Shown: positions 30,663 through 33,007 of the stretch, in pieces
How the letters are laid out: every line of letters starts with the position of its first letter
Numbering within the stretch: position 1 is the stretch's first letter
Source: a virus
Length of the DNA: 33,007 nt
IMG/VR virus record: IMGVR_UViG_3300018084_000007
Span: 1-33,007 of that record
Direction: 5' to 3' (one strand)
The notes under the pieces: model-generated
Told to the model about the DNA's origin: nothing
Seen by the model: the letters and a program-made list of their open reading frames with translations, nothing else
Database searches by the model: none
Program-made: the position numbers and the translations under genes

Positions 30663-30778
30663 AGTTTGTGGCTCCACCCGCCACCGGGGAAGTACGTAAT
30701 CCTCCCCCCGTCGCCATCGGGTACGGTGATGGGGCGCCCCAAAAGTCTCGCGAGCGCGGTCAAGACTTTGTCAATCAT
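30659..30778 (-). CDS. 39-aa miniprotein
   Basis: Reads MIDKVLTALARLLGRPITVP and DGDGGRITYFPGGGWSHKL. ATG overlaps the previous stop and its stop overlaps the gp88-like GTG (GTGA), so it fits the coupled pattern of the operon. An amphipathic start and a Gly-rich hairpin-like end are visible. Unknown function. The type of short gene commonly missed by automatic annotation. Confidence 0.6.
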   Translation of the reverse strand: MIDKVLTALARLLGRPITVPDGDGGRITYFPGGGWSHKL

Positions 30779-30894
30779 CGGCTCACCTCGCACATATAAG
30801 GATCCATCGTGTTTTCGCAGAAGTCGTCACCATGAGAGGCGAGCCCCGCGAGTAGAGTCACGATCAGGAGCGCTTCGAGTAGGGCACGCATCAT
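30775..30894 (-). CDS. 39-aa secreted or membrane miniprotein
   Basis: Reads MMRALLEALLIVTLLAGLAS and HGDDFCENTMDPYMCEVSR. A hydrophobic first 20 residues look like a signal peptide or membrane anchor; the remaining 19 residues carry two Cys. ATG 30894 overlaps the previous stop (ATGA); a second ATG is at 30891. Its stop overlaps the next ATG. Confidence 0.65.
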   Translation of the reverse strand: MMRALLEALLIVTLLAGLASHGDDFCENTMDPYMCEVSR

Positions 30895-31193
30895 CGCGAA
30901 CCCCTTTGCGCGCAGGGCCAGCACGGGCGCCCCGCATCGTCGCGGCCGGTGACAAGGGGCTGCGCGCAGATCGGGCAGTTCCTCAGCTTGACTTCCACGC
31001 ACACAATTCCACGTCCCAGCGCTTGCCGCGTTGCTTCGTAGGCCTCCGCGTCTGCCGGAGACTCGACCACGAGAATGGTGGCCCCCGTTTCGGGGTCCAT
31101 AGCGGTATGCGCGCGTTTGCCTTCCATCGTCCGATAGCGTCCCGTCTTGGCCCACTTGATCGGGTCGAAGTCAGAGCCAGTTAGTGCGCTCAC
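30891..31193 (-). CDS. 100-aa protein with a C-terminal zinc ribbon
   Basis: Starts at GTG 31193, 1 base after the preceding stop; the in-frame region beyond is Arg-rich shadow. Reads VSALTGSDFDPIKWAKTGRY, a beta-like ATILVVESPADAEAYEATRQ, and ends CPICAQPLVTGRDDAGRPCW and PCAQRGSR: a CxxC pair followed by CxxC, a zinc ribbon. Unknown function; ribbons like this are common in small phage proteins that bind host factors or nucleic acid. Confidence 0.72.
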   Translation of the reverse strand: MSALTGSDFDPIKWAKTGRYRTMEGKRAHTAMDPETGATILVVESPADAEAYEATRQALGRGIVCVEVKLRNCPICAQPLVTGRDDAGRPCWPCAQRGSR

Positions 31194-31194
31194 G

Positions 31195-31371
31195 CTAGCG
31201 AGCCTCCTGCGCCGCGCGGATCGCACGGGTGAGCGAGAAGAGCGCGCGATGCGCCTCTGTGCGCGCCTTCTGCGCCGCTGCGATTCTGCGCGCGTTGCCG
31301 CTCGCCATTGCACCCGCCAGTAACATCGTCGCGCGCTGGAGCTTCTGTGCTCGATCGGTCGTTAGATCCAT
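31195..31371 (-). CDS. 58-aa helical, basic protein
   Basis: Start chosen at ATG 31371 because GGAG lies 8 bases upstream, whereas ATG 31392 has no ribosome binding site. The protein is almost entirely helical and basic (RAQKLQRATMLLAGAMASGN, ARRIAAAQKARTEAHRALFS). It might bind nucleic acid. I recognise no family. Confidence 0.68.
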   Translation of the reverse strand: MDLTTDRAQKLQRATMLLAGAMASGNARRIAAAQKARTEAHRALFSLTRAIRAAQEAR

Positions 31372-31424
31372 TTTCTTTTCTCCGTTGCTCATGCTGTAGA
31401 TATCGGCGCGCCCGAGCCGGAGCT

Positions 31425-31625
31425 TTAGCGCTTTCTCGCGGGGCGCACTCGAATCGTGTTCTCTTCCGAGGCGATCCCCGGAGTCCCGTATCGGCCACCT
31501 ATGTCCAAGACCCACCCGGCCGGGCCACGCATCACTGCGCGCCCGGAGTGCGCGACTCCGAACCGATCGAGGATAGTGACGCGATCCCCTGCGCGGATGG
31601 CATCAAGTACGGTTCCGTTTTCCAT
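31425..31625 (-). CDS. 66-aa SH3-like conserved phage protein
   Basis: Reads MENGTVLDAIRAGDRVTILD, then RFGVAHSGRAVMRGPAGWVL and DIGGRYGTPGIASEENTIRV. A small beta barrel (RVTILDRFG, RAVMRGPAGWVLD) frequent in phage early regions; function unknown. AAAGGA lies 6 bases upstream of the ATG. Confidence 0.8.
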   Translation of the reverse strand: MENGTVLDAIRAGDRVTILDRFGVAHSGRAVMRGPAGWVLDIGGRYGTPGIASEENTIRVRPARKR

Positions 31626-31636
31626 GTTCGTTCCTT

Positions 31637-31930
31637 TCAGGATCCGAGGTAGTAGCTCGGAGCTTCGCCCGTCCTGAGCGCTTCGCGAGCATCGCCGGCG
31701 AAGAGCCAGAGCACGCGGTCTGCTAGGGTTTCATCGTCGACGGAGTCAAGATCCTCCCACGATCCGAATCCCCGCAGGTACTCGACCGCATAGGCTCGCG
31801 GCACAGTGAACCCGAGCCGTTCGCGCCAGTAGGTGACTGCTTCCTGCGCATCCTGTCCGGGGGCGGAGCAATCGCTCACACACTCCGCCGGTAGATCCTC
31901 TACAAGCTCGCGCCCGTTCCATTCCACCAT
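31637..31930 (-). CDS. Conserved small phage protein
   Basis: A 97-aa acidic protein: YWRERLGFTVPRAYAVEYLR then GFGSWEDLDSVDDETLADRV and LWLFAGDAREAL. The helix-rich pattern occurs in many phages; no role is known. The ATG lies only 1 base after the stop of the 27-aa membrane peptide, so translation is likely coupled. Confidence 0.78.
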   Translation of the reverse strand: MVEWNGRELVEDLPAECVSDCSAPGQDAQEAVTYWRERLGFTVPRAYAVEYLRGFGSWEDLDSVDDETLADRVLWLFAGDAREALRTGEAPSYYLGS

Positions 31931-31931
31931 G

Positions 31932-32015
31932 TTAGAGGCCCATCGCAGAGGCGAGGTCCGCCAGCATGTAGAGGGTGACCAGACCGAACCCCAGAACCAG
32001 CGCTGCTCGTGCCAT
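31932..32015 (-). CDS. 27-aa single-helix membrane peptide
   Basis: Reads MARAALVLGFGLVTLYMLAD and LASAMGL. The whole chain is one hydrophobic helix with a positive N-terminus. AAGGAG 5 bases before the ATG is a strong ribosome binding site and the peptide is the first gene behind a perfect -24/-12 promoter sequence, so it is probably made. Its size and form resemble tiny holin-like or membrane toxin/regulatory peptides, which is a guess. Confidence 0.65.
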   Translation of the reverse strand: MARAALVLGFGLVTLYMLADLASAMGL

Positions 32016-32043
32016 TTTGTCTCCTTCTTTCGAGGGGAGTCTA

Positions 32044-32060
32044 TTGCAACCCACGTGCCA
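32044..32060 (-). promoter_or_regulatory. Sigma-54-type -24/-12 promoter, leftward
   Basis: On the minus strand TGGCAC (32060-32055), then GTGGG, then TTGCAA (32049-32044): a perfect TGGCAC-N5-TTGCA. Transcription would begin near 32034, about 19 bases before the ATG at 32015 and just ahead of its ribosome binding site. It faces away from the rightward promoter at 32207. Confidence 0.7.
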
Positions 32061-32108
32061 GCCCCGCGAGCGCTCCCGTGGGCCCGCAGGGCCGCGAGTG
32101 CCAGGAAA

Positions 32109-32136
32109 CGTCACTCGAGTGACGCAATTTTGCGTC
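32109..32136. promoter_or_regulatory. Two overlapping palindromes between the divergent promoters
   Basis: Palindrome A, CGTCACTCGAGTGACG (32109-32124), is a perfect 16-bp palindrome. Palindrome B, GACGCAA-TT-TTGCGTC (32121-32136), shares GACG with it. They lie about 50-75 bases upstream of the leftward and 70-100 bases upstream of the rightward -24 element, the distance at which enhancer-binding activators of sigma-54 promoters usually bind. A related pair occurs at 32463-32488. Confidence 0.55.
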
Positions 32137-32206
32137 TCGTTTCTCCGCTTTCGGGAGCTTTTGCACTTTGGCCACCGTCGGAGCGCTTGCGGCGCGTTCT
32201 TAAGGC

Positions 32207-32224
32207 TTGGCACAGCGGTTGCAA
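32207..32224 (+). promoter_or_regulatory. Sigma-54-type -24/-12 promoter, rightward
   Basis: TTGGCAC (32207-32213), then AGCGG, then TTGCAA (32219-32224): a perfect TGGCAC-N5-TTGCA. Transcription would begin near 32234, immediately ahead of the first 34-base leader (32237-32270) and about 41 bases before ATG 32276. No sigma-70 pair is seen in the same place. Confidence 0.7.
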
Positions 32225-32236
32225 TGGATCGGGTAT

Positions 32237-32270
32237 CAACCCAAAGCGCTGAAGGGCGCAACGAACGGAG
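32237..32270 (+). repeat. 34-base leader repeat, copy 1
   Basis: CAACCCAAAGCGCTGAAGGG followed by CGCAACGAACGGAG ends in the GGAG ribosome binding site of the gene at 32276, five bases before its ATG. A perfect copy lies at 32514-32547. GCGCT and GGCGC within it may form a 5-bp hairpin around GAAG. Confidence 0.85.
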
Positions 32271-32275
32271 ACACG

Positions 32276-32470
32276 ATGCAATTTCGAGTAATCCACTACT
32301 ACACCTCTTCAGAGGTTTTCATCGTGGAAGCGGACAGCGCGGAACATGCATCGGAGATAGTCAACGGAGCAGGCAGCCCGCAACCCATCGACGCGACCGG
32401 CCCTAGCTTCGATTCCGAGTGGATCGAGTCCGCGGAGAGTGACTTTCCCGGCGATGGCATGCGACGCTAA
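32276..32470 (+). CDS. 64-aa small protein behind leader copy 1
   Basis: Reads MQFRVIHYYTSSEVFIVEAD, SAEHASEIVNGAGSPQPIDA and ends SDFPGDGMRR. Its start matches a common phage small-protein form in which a strand IHYYTSSEVFIVEADS is followed by a helix AEHASEIV. GGAG of the 34-base leader lies 5 bases upstream. First gene of the rightward operon behind the -24/-12 site. Function unknown. Confidence 0.8.
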   Translation: MQFRVIHYYTSSEVFIVEADSAEHASEIVNGAGSPQPIDATGPSFDSEWIESAESDFPGDGMRR

Positions 32471-32488
32471 GCGTCACTCAAGTCTACG
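32463..32488. promoter_or_regulatory. Second pair of related palindromes before leader copy 2
   Basis: GACGC-TAA-GCGTC (32463-32475, including the stop codon of the first gene) is followed by CGTCACTCAAGT (32472-32483) and CTACG, a diverged copy of palindrome A at 32109. The two overlap on CGTC as A and B do, but in reversed order. Leader copy 2 begins 25 bases further on. Confidence 0.45.
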
Positions 32489-32513
32489 CTCGGCCCTGCC
32501 GATAAGTAGAAAG

Positions 32514-32547
32514 CAACCCAAAGCGCTGAAGGGCGCAACGAACGGAG
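32514..32547 (+). repeat. 34-base leader repeat, copy 2
   Basis: Identical in all 34 bases to copy 1 at 32237-32270, and again placed so that GGAG stands 5 bases ahead of an ATG (32553). No -24/-12 element precedes this copy. Confidence 0.85.
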
Positions 32548-32552
32548 CCAAG

Positions 32553-32705
32553 ATGTCAAGAACACACTTCGAAGCAATCGCGGCAGCGCTGCGCGCAAGT
32601 CACGCGAGCATGGATACCATCCTCGCCATCGCGGCAGCGCTGGAGACGTCAAACCCTCGTTTCGACGCGGAGCGCTTCGTGCGCGCCGCGGAGCCGAAGT
32701 CATGA
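32553..32705 (+). CDS. 50-aa conserved phage protein behind leader copy 2
   Basis: Reads MSRTHFEAIAAALRASHASM, DTILAIAAALETSNPRFDAE and RFVRAAEPKS. The HFEAIAAALR start and NPRFDxERF end are familiar from many small phage proteins in early regions; the function is not known to me. GGAG of the leader lies 5 bases upstream. Its stop overlaps the next ATG (ATGA). Confidence 0.82.
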   Translation: MSRTHFEAIAAALRASHASMDTILAIAAALETSNPRFDAERFVRAAEPKS

Positions 32706-32911
32706 GCAACCGGGAAACCCCTCACGCGTCATTCTGCGAAGACGTCTCCCAATACGAGCACGACACAGAGTGTCAAGAAATGCGAGACGCGAATCCGGAC
32801 GCGGAGGCTTGCTTCTGTGCCCCCTGCCCCGAGTGCAATTTCGGGGCAGGTCTCGACTACTCTCCAGAGGCGATTGAAGAATTCTTCGCCACCTTCGGCG
32901 GAAGGAACTAA
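32702..32911 (+). CDS. 69-aa Cys-rich hypothetical protein
   Basis: Acidic protein with six Cys (CEDV, CQEM, ACFCAPCPEC), a pattern suited to one zinc or to disulphides, and a helical end (SPEAIEEFFATFGG). The ATG overlaps the previous stop (ATGA). No family recognised. Confidence 0.7.
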   Translation: MSNRETPHASFCEDVSQYEHDTECQEMRDANPDAEACFCAPCPECNFGAGLDYSPEAIEEFFATFGGRN

Positions 32912-32913
32912 CC

Positions 32914-33007
32914 ATGAGCGCCCGAACGAAACACGCGCGGAAGAGCCGCGAGACGTCCAAGGCGCAGCGCGAGCGCGCTCGCATCCTCGAAGCTTTCGAG
33001 AGCTTCG
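32914..33007 (+). CDS. Basic protein, 5' end only (cut by window edge)
   Basis: The first 31 codons read MSARTKHARKSRETSKAQRE and RARILEAFESF. The start is Lys/Arg-rich. GGAAGGA lies 7 bases before the ATG. Only the front end is present, so no function can be given. Confidence 0.6.
   Translation, partial: MSARTKHARKSRETSKAQRERARILEAFESF

Noticed and set aside
1-33007. Integrase, repressor, attachment sites or insertion sequences
   Set aside because: No frame with such motifs and no terminal inverted repeats were seen in the window.

Overview
The window looks like part of a tailed double-stranded DNA phage genome with a siphovirus-type tail. It carries a large terminase, a DUF4055-type portal, a scaffold, a capsid protein, a cement protein, head-tail connectors, a tail tube protein, a G/GT-style tail chaperone pair and a tape measure. 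Coding density is very high, GC content is high, and most neighbouring genes overlap by 1-4 bases (ATGA, GTGA or TGATG), with many GTG starts. No integrase, lysogeny repressor or tRNA was seen, so a lytic life style is possible but not shown. The host cannot be named. Two sigma-54-type promoter sequences and a Tat-type signal peptide point to a bacterium, probably Gram-negative.

Layout. (1) Minus strand, 23334 down to 1: a late operon read right to left. The order is a lone LysR-like DNA-binding domain, a hypothetical gene, a metallophosphoesterase, two tiny zinc-ribbon proteins, two small genes, terminase, portal, lysozyme, scaffold, capsid, cement, then a fibre-like module (603 and 669 aa proteins plus a conserved small protein). 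A glycosyltransferase and methyltransferase pair follows, then connectors, tail terminator, tail tube, tail chaperones with a textbook -1 frameshift site, a gp10-like protein, the tape measure and the start of a distal tail gene. Two strong intrinsic terminators sit just after the cement gene and just after the tail tube gene. (2) Plus strand, 23389-29020: a tightly overlapping operon starting with a sigma-70-family factor, then an ATP-dependent DNA ligase, a Tat-signal miniprotein, a dCMP-deaminase-family enzyme, a cupin-like protein, a membrane protein and several Cys-rich small proteins. (3) Minus strand, 32015 down to 29051: a run of very small genes ending in a gp88-like protein and a Cys-containing protein, with a gene-free 424-base gap at 29411-29834. 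(4) Plus strand, 32276 to the end: small genes, two of which start right after identical 34-base leaders.

The regulatory centre of interest is 32016-32275. Two perfect -24/-12 (TGGCAC-N5-TTGCA) sequences face outwards, one for the leftward small-gene operon and one for the rightward one. Overlapping palindromes lie between them, and a variant of the palindromes recurs before the second leader copy. With the phage's own sigma-70-like factor and the LysR-like domain at the junction of the two big operons, the window suggests layered transcription control. All functions are inferred from sequence reading alone; no search was run.
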